Assembly (NCBI GenBank): GCA_963783505.1
Contig: CAWAOP010000018.1
Location: forward strand, 62,001 to 126,000
Direction: 5' to 3'
Source of the DNA: BOG-224 sp963783505
GTDB taxonomy: Bacteria > Acidobacteriota > Terriglobia > Bryobacterales > Bryobacteraceae
Length of the DNA: 64,000 nt
Position numbers and translations under genes: made by a program
The notes under the pieces: model-generated
What the model was told of the DNA's origin: nothing
Databases searched by the model: none
The model's input: only the letters and a program-made list of their open reading frames with translations
Shown: positions 10,310 through 19,150 of the stretch, piece by piece
How the letters are laid out: the number at the start of each line of letters is the position of its first letter
Position numbering within the stretch: the stretch's first letter is position 1

Positions 10310-10888
10310 ATGCGTTTCGGCCCAATTCTTCCCCGCTGTCTTTACAACCGCCCAACGGTTGAGGTGGCTCGCGGTCTCCTTGGCAAGATCCTCGTTCACG
10401 GCACCACAGCCGGAATGATCGTCGAAGTTGAAGCCTACCTCGGCCGCGACGATCTGGCGGCCCATGCCGCGCGAGGAGTCACCGAGCGAACGCGAGTGAT
10501 ATTCGGCCCTCCGGGCCACGCATACGTGTACTTCATTTACGGAATGTACGAGTGCTTAAACCTCGTCGCGGAGCCGGACGGCCAGCCGGGATGCGTCCTG
10601 ATTCGCGCGCTGGAGCCCGTTGCGGGAATCGACATCATGCGCCAACGCCGACCCGCCGCGCGCCGAGTGGAAGACCTGGCCTCCGGCCCCGGCAAGCTCA
10701 CGCGCGCGTTGGCCATCACCCGCGCTCATTACGGAGCCGACGTCACTCGCGGTGAGTTGGTAGTGCGCGAACCCGCCGAGCCGCTCGAATTTGAAATCGA
10801 AGTCACCCCCCGCATCGGTATAAGGCAGTGTACCGACTGGCCGCTGAGATTCGTGATCGAAGGGAATCGATTCGTGAGCAGGACGTAA
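10310..10888 (+). CDS. mpg: 3-methyladenine DNA glycosylase (AAG/MPG family)
   Basis: The 192-residue protein matches the AAG family that excises alkylated and deaminated purines. Recognisable are LGKILVH, IVEVEAYLG with its acidic catalytic Glu near residue 41, the intercalating-loop region HAYVYFIYGMYECLN near 70 and CVLIRALEP near 95. These are followed by GPGKLTRALAI. Length is typical for bacterial members. It stands alone, divergent from thpR. Confidence 0.93.
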   Translation: MRFGPILPRCLYNRPTVEVARGLLGKILVHGTTAGMIVEVEAYLGRDDLAAHAARGVTERTRVIFGPPGHAYVYFIYGMYECLNLVAEPDGQPGCVLIRALEPVAGIDIMRQRRPAARRVEDLASGPGKLTRALAITRAHYGADVTRGELVVREPAEPLEFEIEVTPRIGIRQCTDWPLRFVIEGNRFVSRT

Positions 10889-10899
10889 TCGCTGGACAG

Positions 10900-11085
10900 C
10901 TATGGCCGGGGAATCTGCAGATCGTCGCAGATCTTGCGGGCCAGAAAATCGTTCACTTCACGGTGCCGGGGAACGGCGGAGGATCTTCGCGCCTTCCGGT
11001 TCACGTATACGGTGTGGTTGCCGCCCTGGCGGTGAAACTCGCAGCCATGCCGCTCCAGATGCCGGACAAGATCTGTATGTTTCAC
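10900..11085 (-). CDS. hicA: HicA mRNA-interferase toxin
   Basis: A 61-residue double-stranded-RNA-binding-fold protein with the HicA pattern: HLERHGCEFHRQGGNHTVYVN, whose GGNH histidine is the catalytic residue, then VPRHREVNDFLARKICDDL. HicA cleaves mRNA and tmRNA when freed from HicB. It overlaps the hicB stop by four bases. Antitoxin-first order is less common than hicA-hicB but is known. Confidence 0.9.
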   Translation of the reverse strand: MKHTDLVRHLERHGCEFHRQGGNHTVYVNRKARRSSAVPRHREVNDFLARKICDDLQIPRP

Positions 11086-11300
11086 ACGGCTGGAAGAATC
11101 AGAGCCTCGCGGATGACCTCGGCCTCGTCTAGCGACTGCTCGGCCAACTCGCGGTTTGCTTCCAGCACCATGAGGGCCGCCTCCTCGAGATTCGCACGCG
11201 CTTCGTCCAGGGTCTCACCCTGCGTGTTTGCGCCGGGCAGTTCTTCGACAAACGCGATGTAGCCTTCCGGAACTTTCCTGAATACAGCCGTCAGCGTCAT
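11082..11300 (-). CDS. hicB: HicB-like antitoxin
   Basis: A 72-residue partial RNase-H-fold protein (FRKVPEGYIAFVEELPGANTQGETLDEARANLEEA) matching the HicB N-terminal domain. It lacks the C-terminal HTH or RHH domain found in longer HicB proteins, so it may not bind DNA itself. It precedes hicA with an ATGA overlap. A TATAAT box lies 27 bases upstream. Confidence 0.88.
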   Translation of the reverse strand: MTLTAVFRKVPEGYIAFVEELPGANTQGETLDEARANLEEAALMVLEANRELAEQSLDEAEVIREALILPAV

Positions 11301-11327
11301 CTGGGCACTGTGCTCGATTCATCAACG

Positions 11328-11333
11328 ATTATA
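11328..11333 (-). promoter_or_regulatory. Candidate -10 box of hicBA
   Basis: A perfect TATAAT on the minus strand lies 27 bases upstream of the hicB ATG. No convincing -35 is present at the optimal distance. Confidence 0.45.
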
Positions 11334-11598
11334 TCAGCCGGCCTGTTGCTGAGGCCGTGGTCTACCGGATCGCTCGCCCTCCAGCGCCCGGCCGAGCAAG
11401 GTCTTGATCACGGCTTGCCGGCTTAAATAGGGAAGCGGTCGGCTGGAGCCTGAAGATACTTCGGGCCTATCCGCCCGCGGCCAAATCCCGGATCGGGCTC
11501 GCAGTGTTGCGCAGAGGGCTTTGTAGAACGATCCCGGCCCCGCCAACCGCTCATTCCATTTCATTCCATTCGCGGCACGGAAACGGGTGCGCATCATT
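11334..11598. other. Intergenic stretch between hicB and the rhomboid gene
   Basis: About 265 bases without a supportable gene. It contains a short tandem near 11548-11570 (CATTCCATTT followed by CATTCCATTC). The 87-codon minus-strand frame here has low-complexity, non-family sequence, and I do not call it. Confidence 0.5.
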
Positions 11599-12426
11599 TC
11601 ATGCGTAATGCGCGAAGGCCATGTACATCTTGAAGAAGCTGATGGCGGTGACGATGACGCCGAGCCAGGCGGCGATGCGCCAGATCTGTTCGGCGGGCGA
11701 GTCCTCGAAGCGCGGCGTTCCCGCGAAGTATGCGATGCCGAAGCCTGCCGCGAGGCCGCCGATGTGCGCCGCCATATCGATGCCGGGGAAAAAGCTGAAC
11801 AAAAGGCCGTACATCGCCCAGCGAATGTACATGCCGCGAATCGCGCTGCCCATGGCGGAGCCGCGATGGCGCGCTCCGAGGGCGATCATCGCGCCGATCA
11901 GGCCAAAGAGCGCGGCCGAAGCGCCCACCGACGGCGACCTGGGGTTCCACACCGCGCTGACGTAGAATCCGCTCACGCTCGAGACCAGGTAGATCACCCA
12001 CATACGGGCCGGCCCGTACACTTCCTCCACCTGCGCGCCCAGGTCGAATAGCACCCAGGAGTTCATGAGGATGTGCAGGAGGCCGCCATGCAGGAAGCCG
12101 GCGGTGACCAGGCGCCACCACTGGCCCATCTCCATAAGCGGCGCGTACTTGGCGCCGAAGAGGACGAGCGTCTGTCCATCGATGTCCATCGCTCCGCCCC
12201 CGCCCGTTCTCATGCTGAAAATGGCCGTCACGATGTACAGACCGAAGTTCACCAGCAGGATCATCATCGTGTTGAAGCGCGCGTGCGGGATGAACCCGCC
12301 AATGAGGCCGGAGACGTCGCGCCGGTCCACGGCCCGGCGTCCCACTGGCTCGTTGCAGTAGGGGCAGATCCGATCGCTGGTGGTAATAAAGGCCCGGCAA
12401 TGCGGGCACATTCGGCGGGAATCCAT
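11599..12426 (-). CDS. Rhomboid-family intramembrane serine protease with N-terminal zinc ribbon
   Basis: The first 30 residues form a double-CxxC zinc ribbon (CPHC near 7-10, CPYC near 19-22). Six hydrophobic segments follow. Rhomboid landmarks are the HGGLLHILMN segment near residue 112, the catalytic Ser in GASAALFG (GxSxxxFG) near 167, and the catalytic His in DMAAHIGGLAAG near 216. It should cleave transmembrane substrates within the membrane. The fused zinc ribbon is a recurrent soil-bacterial architecture; its partner is unknown. A longer overlapping frame (to 12586) is a shadow. Confidence 0.9.
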   Translation of the reverse strand: MDSRRMCPHCRAFITTSDRICPYCNEPVGRRAVDRRDVSGLIGGFIPHARFNTMMILLVNFGLYIVTAIFSMRTGGGGAMDIDGQTLVLFGAKYAPLMEMGQWWRLVTAGFLHGGLLHILMNSWVLFDLGAQVEEVYGPARMWVIYLVSSVSGFYVSAVWNPRSPSVGASAALFGLIGAMIALGARHRGSAMGSAIRGMYIRWAMYGLLFSFFPGIDMAAHIGGLAAGFGIAYFAGTPRFEDSPAEQIWRIAAWLGVIVTAISFFKMYMAFAHYA

Positions 12427-12552
12427 CTCGCTTCATTCTAACAGTCGGTGGATTTCGCGCCCCGGAACCGAACGCCGGCGGACCATCGCTTTGCCGCGCG
12501 GCTGGAACAACGCAACCGCGAGGGCCGTACAATCGAGTGGAAGACGACGGCC

Positions 12553-13515
12553 ATGTCCAACGCACAAGCGCGAAGATTCCGGGCACCCTACGAGACGGCT
12601 GCGAAGGTGGTGACCCTTGCGGCGGTCGCCGTTATGCTCGGCGCGGGAATCGCAATTGGAGCGGCTATCCGGAACATCGGCGTTCCCCTTGTGGACGCAC
12701 TCGTGATTGCGCTGGCGTATGCGTACTCTCCGCGAGGATATGCCATCGAAGACGGGTCCATTGTCATCCGAAGGCTCCGTGGAGGAGTGCGCTTCCCGCT
12801 CGAGAGCATCCGTCAGGCGCGCGCCGCCGAGGCCGGCGAATTGGACGGCTGCTTACGGCTGTGGGGAAGCGGCGGGTTGTTCGGCTACTACGGACTCTTT
12901 CAGAACTCCAAGCTGGGAACCATGCGGTGGTACGTAACGAACCGGAATCGCGCGGTGGTTCTGTTGACGGATTCGAAACCGGTGGTGATCAGCCCCGAGA
13001 ATTCCGAGGAGTTTCTTGCCGCCGTGCGGGCGCAGGGCGTTGCGTCGGGTCCGGCGGCGTCCGCATCGCCATCCACGGCGCACGCGGGCGCGCTCGGCGT
13101 GATTATCGGGTGCGGCGTCGCGGTAGCGGCCGTCATTATAGTCACGCTGGCTTTGCTGTATTCGCCCGGCGCGCCGACATACACCTTGACCTCCAAGTCG
13201 CTGGCGATACACGACCGCTTTTACCCGGTCACTCTGGATGCAGGCACGGTGAATGTGGCCGGGATTCGCGTGGTGGATCTCGAAACCGACCCCGATTGGC
13301 GGCCGACGGCGCGAACGAACGGCTTCGCCAACTCGCATTACCGCTCGGGGTGGTTCCGCGTCTCTAGCGGTAGGCAGGTCCGGCTCTACGACGCGGGCGC
13401 GAAGCGAGTGGTTCTGATTCCGCCTAAAGATCCGGGACCGGCGGTGTTGCTGGAGATGAGAATGCCCGATGGTTTCGTGAAGGAACTGCGGGAGAAGTGG
13501 GGAGGAGCCTACTGA
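12553..13515 (+). CDS. Membrane protein with bacterial PH-like domains
   Basis: I choose the ATG at 12553, which opens MSNAQARRF. The upstream frame from 12448 is not convincing. Two hydrophobic hairpin regions (about residues 16-60 and 175-205) separate two beta-rich domains. The first (ITIRRLRGGVRFPLESI and SGGLFGYYGLFQ, ending in KPVVISPENSEEFLAAVR) has the bacterial PH-domain pattern of PF10882/DUF304-type proteins. The second, after 205, resembles it weakly. Function is unknown; such proteins are thought to act at the membrane in stress responses. Confidence 0.65.
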   Translation: MSNAQARRFRAPYETAAKVVTLAAVAVMLGAGIAIGAAIRNIGVPLVDALVIALAYAYSPRGYAIEDGSIVIRRLRGGVRFPLESIRQARAAEAGELDGCLRLWGSGGLFGYYGLFQNSKLGTMRWYVTNRNRAVVLLTDSKPVVISPENSEEFLAAVRAQGVASGPAASASPSTAHAGALGVIIGCGVAVAAVIIVTLALLYSPGAPTYTLTSKSLAIHDRFYPVTLDAGTVNVAGIRVVDLETDPDWRPTARTNGFANSHYRSGWFRVSSGRQVRLYDAGAKRVVLIPPKDPGPAVLLEMRMPDGFVKELREKWGGAY

Positions 13516-13543
13516 GTCCCGGGTAATGCGATGAGCCTTCTGG

Positions 13544-13568
13544 CCGAGCCGCGACTGTCAAGGAGCGG
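13544..13568 (+). repeat. Dispersed repeat, single copy (degenerate)
   Basis: This 25-base sequence starting CCGAGCCGCGAC differs at two positions from the right arm of the long inverted repeat at 32861-32888. A further partial copy (first 14 bases) is at 61426-61439. It lies in the gap between the PH protein and tsaD. Confidence 0.6.
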
Positions 13569-13614
13569 AGGCATGACGGTCCGGAAGGAGGGCTCGGGAC
13601 GAAATCGCCCCGGC

Positions 13615-14694
13615 TCACGCCAACGCCAGACTTGCTTGGGCGGCGACATCGAGCGCCGCGAACTCGCCGCGCAGAAACTTCGGATACGCCGCGGCGGCTA
13701 TCATGGCGGCGTTATCCGTGGACAAACCGGGCGAGGGGAAATACGCCGGGCACGGCAGGCCGGGCCGCTGTGCGGCGGCGCGCAAACCGGCGTTCGAAGC
13801 TACTCCGCCGGAGACAATCAGCGATCGCGCCTCCATGCCCTCCGCCGCGGCTCGCGCGCGCGTCAGCAGTTCCTGGATGACGGCGCGCTGAAAGGACGCC
13901 AACAGGCCGAGGGTTTCGGGCGGAGTGGCGGCCAGCCATTCTTCCGTCGAGGGCGCATGCGTCCCGCGTGAGAGGGCGCGGCGCACGGCGATTTCCGCCT
14001 CCATGCCTCGGGCTTCCACCCACCGCAGCACGGCAGTCTTGAGGCCGCTGAAGCTGAAATCGAGCGCATTGCCTTTCATCTTCGCGAAGGTGAAGCGGAC
14101 CGCGTTCGGGTCGCCGTGAGGAGCGAGCCGGTCGATGACAGGCCCGCCGGGATACGGGAAACCGAGAAGCTTGGCGACCTTGTCGTAGGCTTCACCCGCC
14201 GCATCGTCGCGCGTCTTGCCAAGCAGGCGGTAGCGAGACTCGCCCAGCGCTTCGAACAGATGCGTATGGCCGCCGCTCACCACCAGCGCGAGAGCCGGAA
14301 ACTCCACTGGCGTGCCGGCCCGGCGCGCCTCCAGTATCACCGCGTGGATGTGGCCTTCGATGTGGTTCACGGCGATGAGCGGCAACCCGCGCGCGAAACA
14401 CAGCGCCTTCGCGTACGTGAGGCCGACCAGCAGAGAGCCCACCAGCCCTGGGCCGACCGTAGCGGCGATGGCGGAGAGCGTATCCAGGCCGGCGCCCGCG
14501 CGCTCCAGCGCCTCGCGCACCACGGGAACGATGGCGCGCAGGTGCTCGCGCGAGGCGAGCTCCGGGACCACGCCGCCGTACTTGCCGTGAGTGCTCATCT
14601 GCGAGGCGACCACCGAGGAAAGAATGCGGCCGCCATCTTCCACCACGGCGGCGGCCGTTTCGTCGCACGAAGATTCGATGCCGAGGATGAGCAC
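13615..14694 (-). CDS. tsaD: tRNA N6-adenosine threonylcarbamoyltransferase
   Basis: TsaD transfers the threonylcarbamoyl group from TC-AMP to A37 of ANN-decoding tRNAs, with TsaB and TsaE. It begins MLILGIESSCDETAAA, the hallmark N-terminus. The metal-binding HIEGHIHA motif is near residue 112, LVVSGGHTHL near 138, and the late SGGVASNAGLR near 283. At 359 residues it has family length. It is divergent from the small secreted protein gene at 14757. Confidence 0.96.
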   Translation of the reverse strand: MLILGIESSCDETAAAVVEDGGRILSSVVASQMSTHGKYGGVVPELASREHLRAIVPVVREALERAGAGLDTLSAIAATVGPGLVGSLLVGLTYAKALCFARGLPLIAVNHIEGHIHAVILEARRAGTPVEFPALALVVSGGHTHLFEALGESRYRLLGKTRDDAAGEAYDKVAKLLGFPYPGGPVIDRLAPHGDPNAVRFTFAKMKGNALDFSFSGLKTAVLRWVEARGMEAEIAVRRALSRGTHAPSTEEWLAATPPETLGLLASFQRAVIQELLTRARAAAEGMEARSLIVSGGVASNAGLRAAAQRPGLPCPAYFPSPGLSTDNAAMIAAAAYPKFLRGEFAALDVAAQASLALA

Positions 14695-14756
14695 TGACTT
14701 CTACGTTAGCGCGGCTCCCATTCCCGGCGTAGCGCGCAAGCCCCGCGGCGTAACAT

Positions 14757-15320
14757 ATGGATATGCGAATGGCGCTTTGCGTCCCGGCCGCCCTCACCTT
14801 CGCGACGGCGCTCGCCGCCCAGAACGAGATTCCGCCGGATCAATCCCATATCGCCGAGATCGGCGCGTGCGGTGGCCGCTTGGCGGCCATCGGTAAGGAC
14901 ACGCTGACCTTAAAACACGATCATGGTTCGTGCGTGCTGCACTTTAACTCCGAGACGACGTTTTGGCGCGGAGAGGATTCCCACGATCCCGGAATACTCA
15001 GGATTGGCGATACTGTTTTCGCCCGCTACACGGTGGGATACCCCGGTGGGGAATTGAACACCGATAGCGTAGAGGCAAACGTCGCCAAGGCCGAGGGACC
15101 GATTGTGGACTTGAAACCCGACCGAATCGTCGTGAAAGACACCCGCCCGGCCAGGCGAGTCACGATCCTGGTGGACGCCCGAACCCGGTTGTACCCCGCC
15201 GATGGGAGGCTGGAGAAGGGGACCGAAGTGCTGGCTACCGGCCTGGACCTGGGACACAAGAAGTTCCGCGCCACGCAGATTATCGTCGAGGAACCGCTGC
15301 TGATTTCGCCCGCAAAATAG
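14757..15320 (+). CDS. Secreted DUF5666-like protein
   Basis: A signal peptide (about residues 1-21, ending TALAAQ) precedes a 165-residue beta-rich domain with two similar halves, each containing a VxxxxDTxxxR-like turn (RIGDTVFARY; EKGTEVLATG). This resembles DUF5666/OB-like exported proteins common in Acidobacteriota. No catalytic residues are evident. A second ATG (14763) is equally possible. It converges with the HxlR regulator. Confidence 0.65.
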   Translation: MDMRMALCVPAALTFATALAAQNEIPPDQSHIAEIGACGGRLAAIGKDTLTLKHDHGSCVLHFNSETTFWRGEDSHDPGILRIGDTVFARYTVGYPGGELNTDSVEANVAKAEGPIVDLKPDRIVVKDTRPARRVTILVDARTRLYPADGRLEKGTEVLATGLDLGHKKFRATQIIVEEPLLISPAK

Positions 15321-15403
15321 CAGCGGCCCGGGCAGTCATGCGCTCTCCGAACAAGCGGGTCCGCTGCCAATGAGAACAGAGCCGCGGCGAGTCCGAGGGC
15401 CGA

Positions 15404-15811
15404 TTAATCGGGAGCGCCTCCGTCCCTGATTGAGCGGTCGTATACCGCGCGCGCTGCCTGCACGCGTTCGATGTTCCCTTCGGCCCAGCCACAGATGCTG
15501 GCGACCATCTCGCACAACGATCTTCCGAGTTCGGTCAGGGAGTACTCAACGCGCGGCGGCACGCTCGCATAGATGCGGCGCGTCACAATGCCGTCGCGCT
15601 CCAGGCCGCGAAGCGTGTTAGTCAGGACCTTTTGCGAAATCCCATCGATGGCCCGGCGAAGCTGAGCAAACCGCATGGTCCCATCGGTAAGCTTGCGGAT
15701 GATCAGCACGGACCATTTGTCGGCGATCCGATCCAGGACTTGGCGGGTCGGGCACTGCCCGTTGAACACATCCCAATGAAACTTAGTTTCCAAGAGGTTA
15801 CTATCGCTCAC
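15404..15811 (-). CDS. HxlR-family winged-helix transcriptional regulator
   Basis: A 135-residue regulator with the HxlR/MarR-like core: a conserved Cys in CPTRQVLDRIADKWSVLII, then FAQLRRAIDGISQKVLTNTLRGLERDG (recognition helix) and the wing RIYASVPPRVEYSLTELG. The single N-terminal Cys (about residue 20) is the redox or quinone sensor in YodB and QorR relatives. It is divergent from an NmrA-type oxidoreductase gene, a typical HxlR target. An inverted repeat sits between them. Confidence 0.92.
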   Translation of the reverse strand: MSDSNLLETKFHWDVFNGQCPTRQVLDRIADKWSVLIIRKLTDGTMRFAQLRRAIDGISQKVLTNTLRGLERDGIVTRRIYASVPPRVEYSLTELGRSLCEMVASICGWAEGNIERVQAARAVYDRSIRDGGAPD

Positions 15812-15820
15812 AAAGGTGCC

Positions 15821-15843
15821 TACTTGCGATTCTATCCCAAGTA
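15821..15843. promoter_or_regulatory. Candidate HxlR operator (TACTTG-N11-CAAGTA)
   Basis: A perfect 6-bp inverted repeat, TACTTG (15821-15826) and CAAGTA (15838-15843), lies in the 59-base gap between the divergent HxlR and NmrA genes. HxlR/YodB-type dimers bind dyads of similar size with an ACTT/AAGT core. The position would let one dimer repress both genes. Confidence 0.65.
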
Positions 15844-15870
15844 TCTAACAATTGTAGCTGGAGGCCTACT

Positions 15871-16716
15871 GTGATTCAACCGATTTTAGTTACCGGCGCG
15901 TCCGGCGTCCTCGGGCGCGCGATGGTCGATGCGTTTTCAGCGGCGGGATGGGCCGTGAAGCAGGCCGTCAGGAATCCGGCGAAAGCCAAGCCCGGCGTTC
16001 CGTCGGTCCGGTTCGACTACGCCGATCCATCCACGTTTGCTCCGGCGCTGGCGGGCGTTGAAGGCCTGATACTTATTGCCCCTTCGCTCGATCCGAACGC
16101 GGCGGCCGAACTCAGCCCAGTTATTGCATGCGCAAAGTCGGCCGGAGTGAGGCACATCGTGTTCATCTCCGCGCTCGGAGTCAATTACAACGAGCAAGCC
16201 CCGCTGCGGGTTGTCGAACATCTCGTAATGGATTCCGGCGTTCCTTACACGATCCTGCGGCCGAATTTCTTTATGGAGAATTTCTCGGAGGGATTTCTGG
16301 TCGGCGGCATTAAGGCGCAGAAGGGAATCTTCCTGGCCGCGGATAACGGCAAGACCAGCTTTATCTCCGTGCGGGACATCGCGGCGGTTGCGCTCGCCGC
16401 TTTTCAAAAGCGGCTCGCAGGCGCCGAACTCGATCTGACAGGCCCGGAAGCCCTCGACCACACGGAAGCCGCGAAAATCATCAGCGAGATCACGGGCACG
16501 CAGATCACGTATGTCCCATTGACCGAAGAGCAAATGGTGGCCGGCGCGCGCGCCATGGGAATGCCGGAAGCGGCCATCGGATACTTGACGGTTCTGTACA
16601 GCGTTGTGCGCGGCGGCTACATGGCGCCCGTGACTCCGGGGGTTCAGAAAGTCACAGGCCGGCCACCCGTCAGCTTCGCGGAATTCGCCAAGGCCTCGGT
16701 TGCCGCATGGAAGTAA
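15871..16716 (+). CDS. NmrA-like NAD(P)-dependent oxidoreductase
   Basis: A 281-residue Rossmann protein of the NmrA/QOR2 group (NAD(P)H:quinone oxidoreductase-like). The nucleotide-binding GASGVLG is at residues 8-14, followed by a basic KQAVRNPAKAK loop favouring NADP(H). FISALGVNY and LRPNFFMENF match SDR-atypical members. The start is GTG at 15871, preceded by GGAGG at about 15861. It is divergent from, and probably repressed by, the HxlR regulator, so it likely responds to electrophiles or quinones. Confidence 0.88.
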   Translation: MIQPILVTGASGVLGRAMVDAFSAAGWAVKQAVRNPAKAKPGVPSVRFDYADPSTFAPALAGVEGLILIAPSLDPNAAAELSPVIACAKSAGVRHIVFISALGVNYNEQAPLRVVEHLVMDSGVPYTILRPNFFMENFSEGFLVGGIKAQKGIFLAADNGKTSFISVRDIAAVALAAFQKRLAGAELDLTGPEALDHTEAAKIISEITGTQITYVPLTEEQMVAGARAMGMPEAAIGYLTVLYSVVRGGYMAPVTPGVQKVTGRPPVSFAEFAKASVAAWK

Positions 16717-16755
16717 CGCCGCGCGCCGGGTTGGCGCGCCCGAGGTTCCGCGGGA

Positions 16756-17034
16756 TTATGCGGCTTCGAGGAACACTGTGAGCGGCGCGCGCGGCGGACG
16801 GATGCCGCGGCGGGCGCTGAACTCCAAAACATCGGCGCATTTCGCGGCGCAGCGGCGGGCGGAATCTTCGGCGTCCGCCAGCGGGCGGCGCGCGGGATGC
16901 CCCGGTTCCATCGCCGATACGGCGCTGCCGACGCCGCTCAGGATGATGGTCAGCTCGTTGTTGAAGTCGTGCGCCATGGCTGCCGCAGCAACGGCGCAGA
17001 CGCGATCTTTTTGTGTAAGTCTCTCCACGTCCAC
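16756..17034 (-). CDS. Stand-alone histidine-kinase DHp domain (no ATPase)
   Basis: The 92-residue protein contains an H-box, MAHDFNNELTIIL (His near residue 21), and then a helical segment ending SARRCAAKCADVLEFSARRG. Together these are the two-helix dimerisation and phosphotransfer unit of AHDFNN-type sensor kinases. It stops with TAA immediately after LEAA, with no N, G1 or G2 boxes downstream. It could be a phosphotransfer adaptor or a remnant of a larger kinase. It is divergent from the S55-like peptidase gene. Confidence 0.6.
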   Translation of the reverse strand: MDVERLTQKDRVCAVAAAAMAHDFNNELTIILSGVGSAVSAMEPGHPARRPLADAEDSARRCAAKCADVLEFSARRGIRPPRAPLTVFLEAA

Positions 17035-17179
17035 ATGCTAGCGCCGCAACCCCTTCGCTCCCGGCGGGTCCAATCGATAATCCGTTGACTACGCGCCGTT
17101 TACGATTCTTCGAACTCGTGTGACCGGAAAGCCGGCAAACCCGTGGTAGTAGAATGAAACCACTGGAGCCCCGCACCCC

Positions 17180-19019
17180 ATGAATGCGAAGATCGCCGCG
17201 ATTGTCTTGTCTTTCGCGGCCGCCGCGACCGGCGCGCTCGCCGCCGACGATTCCCCTGCGCGGCCCAAGGCCGGGAAGGTGGAGATCATGCCGGTGAGCC
17301 AGATTCGGCCCGGCATGAAGGGCACGGTGTGGAGCGTATTCCAAGGGACGGAGCCCGTGCCTTCGCCGGTCGAGATCATCGGCCTTTGGAAAGACGTGTG
17401 GGGACCCAAGGAAGACGTGATTCTCGCGCGTCTGGGCGGCGAGGCCGGGGACAGCCACGTGGCGGGCGGTATGAGCGGAAGCCCGGTGTACATCGATGGA
17501 AAACTGATCGGAGCCATCGCGACGCGCGTAGGGCAGTTTTCGCCGGATGCCATCTGCGGCATAACGCCCATCGAGCTGATGCTCGAGATCAATGAGTTCG
17601 ATTCCACGCGGCCCGATGGACCGCGCGCTCCGGGAACGCAGGTGGCTCAGCGGCGCGCGGCGATTCCGCCCGAGTTCATCGGACAGCGAGTCGAAGCGCA
17701 ACCCTACCTGACGCCGATTGAAGCGCCGCTGGCTCTCTCGGGGTTCACGGCCGATACGTTCCGCCAGTTCGCGGGAATGTTCGAGCGGATGGGCATCACG
17801 CCGGTGCAGGCCGGCGGCGCGGGCGGCGCGTTGCAGACCAACGCGCCCGCGCCGGGATGGGAGCATTCGCTCAATCCGGGCGAAATGGTGGCGGCGGTCC
17901 TGGTGGATGGCGATATGAGCCTCACCGGGCTCGGAACCGTGACTTACAACGATGGAAAACGCGTTCTGGCCTTCGGGCACTCGCTCTTCAACCTCGGGCC
18001 GGTGGACATGCCCATTAGCAAGGGCGAAGTGCTGGCAACGCTTGCCTCGCCGCTGTCCCCGAACAAGATCGCCAACGCCACGGAAATCGTAGGCGTGTTA
18101 AGGCAGGACCGTTACAGCGGAATCATGGGGGAACTCGGCGTCGAGTCGCGCATGGCGCCGGTTACGGTCACGGTACGGGAACTGGGCGAGGGCGACCGCG
18201 TGGTGCGGCGGAAGGAGTTTCACTTCAGCGTTTTCGAACACCAGAAGTACACGCCGTACCTGATGACGCTGACGCTTTACAACACGCTCTCCCAGTTGAA
18301 CGAGATGACTGACGAGGCCACTTACCGCCTGAGCGGAAAGGTGGACCTGAAAGGCCAGGCGGGCCTCTCGCTCGCGAACATGCTGGCGTCGGCGGAGACC
18401 GGAACGCCCGCGCCGATGGCTTTGGCCAACTGGTGGGGCGACAAGTTCAACCGGCTGTACCTGAACAACGTCCAGCCGGCGGATGTGGAACGCGTCAGCG
18501 TGACCGTGGATCTGGTTCCCGAGCGGAGGATTGCGACCATCGAGAACGCCTGGGTATCGCAGCCGGAGGTGCGGCCGGGCGACGACGTGCAGGTGAAGGT
18601 TTCGCTGCGGCCTTATCGCGGCGGCGCCATCGTGCGGGAGTTCACCGTGCACATTCCGGCGGGAATGGCCCCGGGCGATCACCGCATTGTGCTGAGCGAC
18701 GCCGATACGCTCAACCGCATGCAGAACGTGGCGGCTACGGCGAACCGCTTCATCGATCTTCCCGAAACCGTATCGCTGCTCAACCAGGAACGCGCCAACA
18801 ACAAGCTGTACGTAGCGCTCGCGGAAACGCGCGCCACGGCGTATATTGACGATAAGACTCTGCCCGCGCTGCCGCCTTCGGCGCTGAACGTGCTTCCAGA
18901 CCGGCCGTGCGGCGAATCGCGCGGTAGCCATCTCCGCCGAGACCACGACGGAGCAGACGGCCATGCCGTTCGATTTCGTGGTGAGCGGAAGCTACTCGCT
19001 GCGAATTCATGTGAGGTGA
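17180..19019 (+). CDS. Secreted SpoIVB/S55-type serine peptidase-like protein (one frameshift)
   Basis: A signal peptide (residues 1-22) is followed by a chymotrypsin-like S55 domain: MPVSQIRPGMKGTVWSVF, the Ser motif VAGGMSGSPVYIDGK near residue 100, and a late LAFGHSLFNLG His/Ser region near 262. The remainder (to about 600) is beta-rich. The raw frame ends in a low-quality tail at 19057. Removing one base near 18895 gives QTGRAANRAVAIS and a final SYSLRIHVR with a stop at 19017-19019, which I accept. A periplasmic protease or signalling role is likely; SpoIVB itself is a sporulation protease, but no sporulation context exists here. Confidence 0.8.
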
Positions 19020-19150
19020 GAGAATCGAACGGGATGGCGCCGCCACGGGGGAGTTAGCCGAAAACAATTCTGCTTAGCTTTGCATCGGCCCCATTATGAA
19101 TGAAGCCCTCATCCGCGAGGATGAAAACCCGAGTGATCGCCTTGTAACAG

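Noticed and set aside
11334..11597. 87-codon minus-strand frame before the rhomboid gene
   Set aside because: No family motif, composition like intergenic sequence, and it would overlap the hicB promoter.
16670..17980. 436-codon minus-strand open frame
   Set aside because: Antisense to the S55-like peptidase and NmrA end, with low-complexity Arg/His/Gly sequence. The real genes carry signal peptides and motifs.
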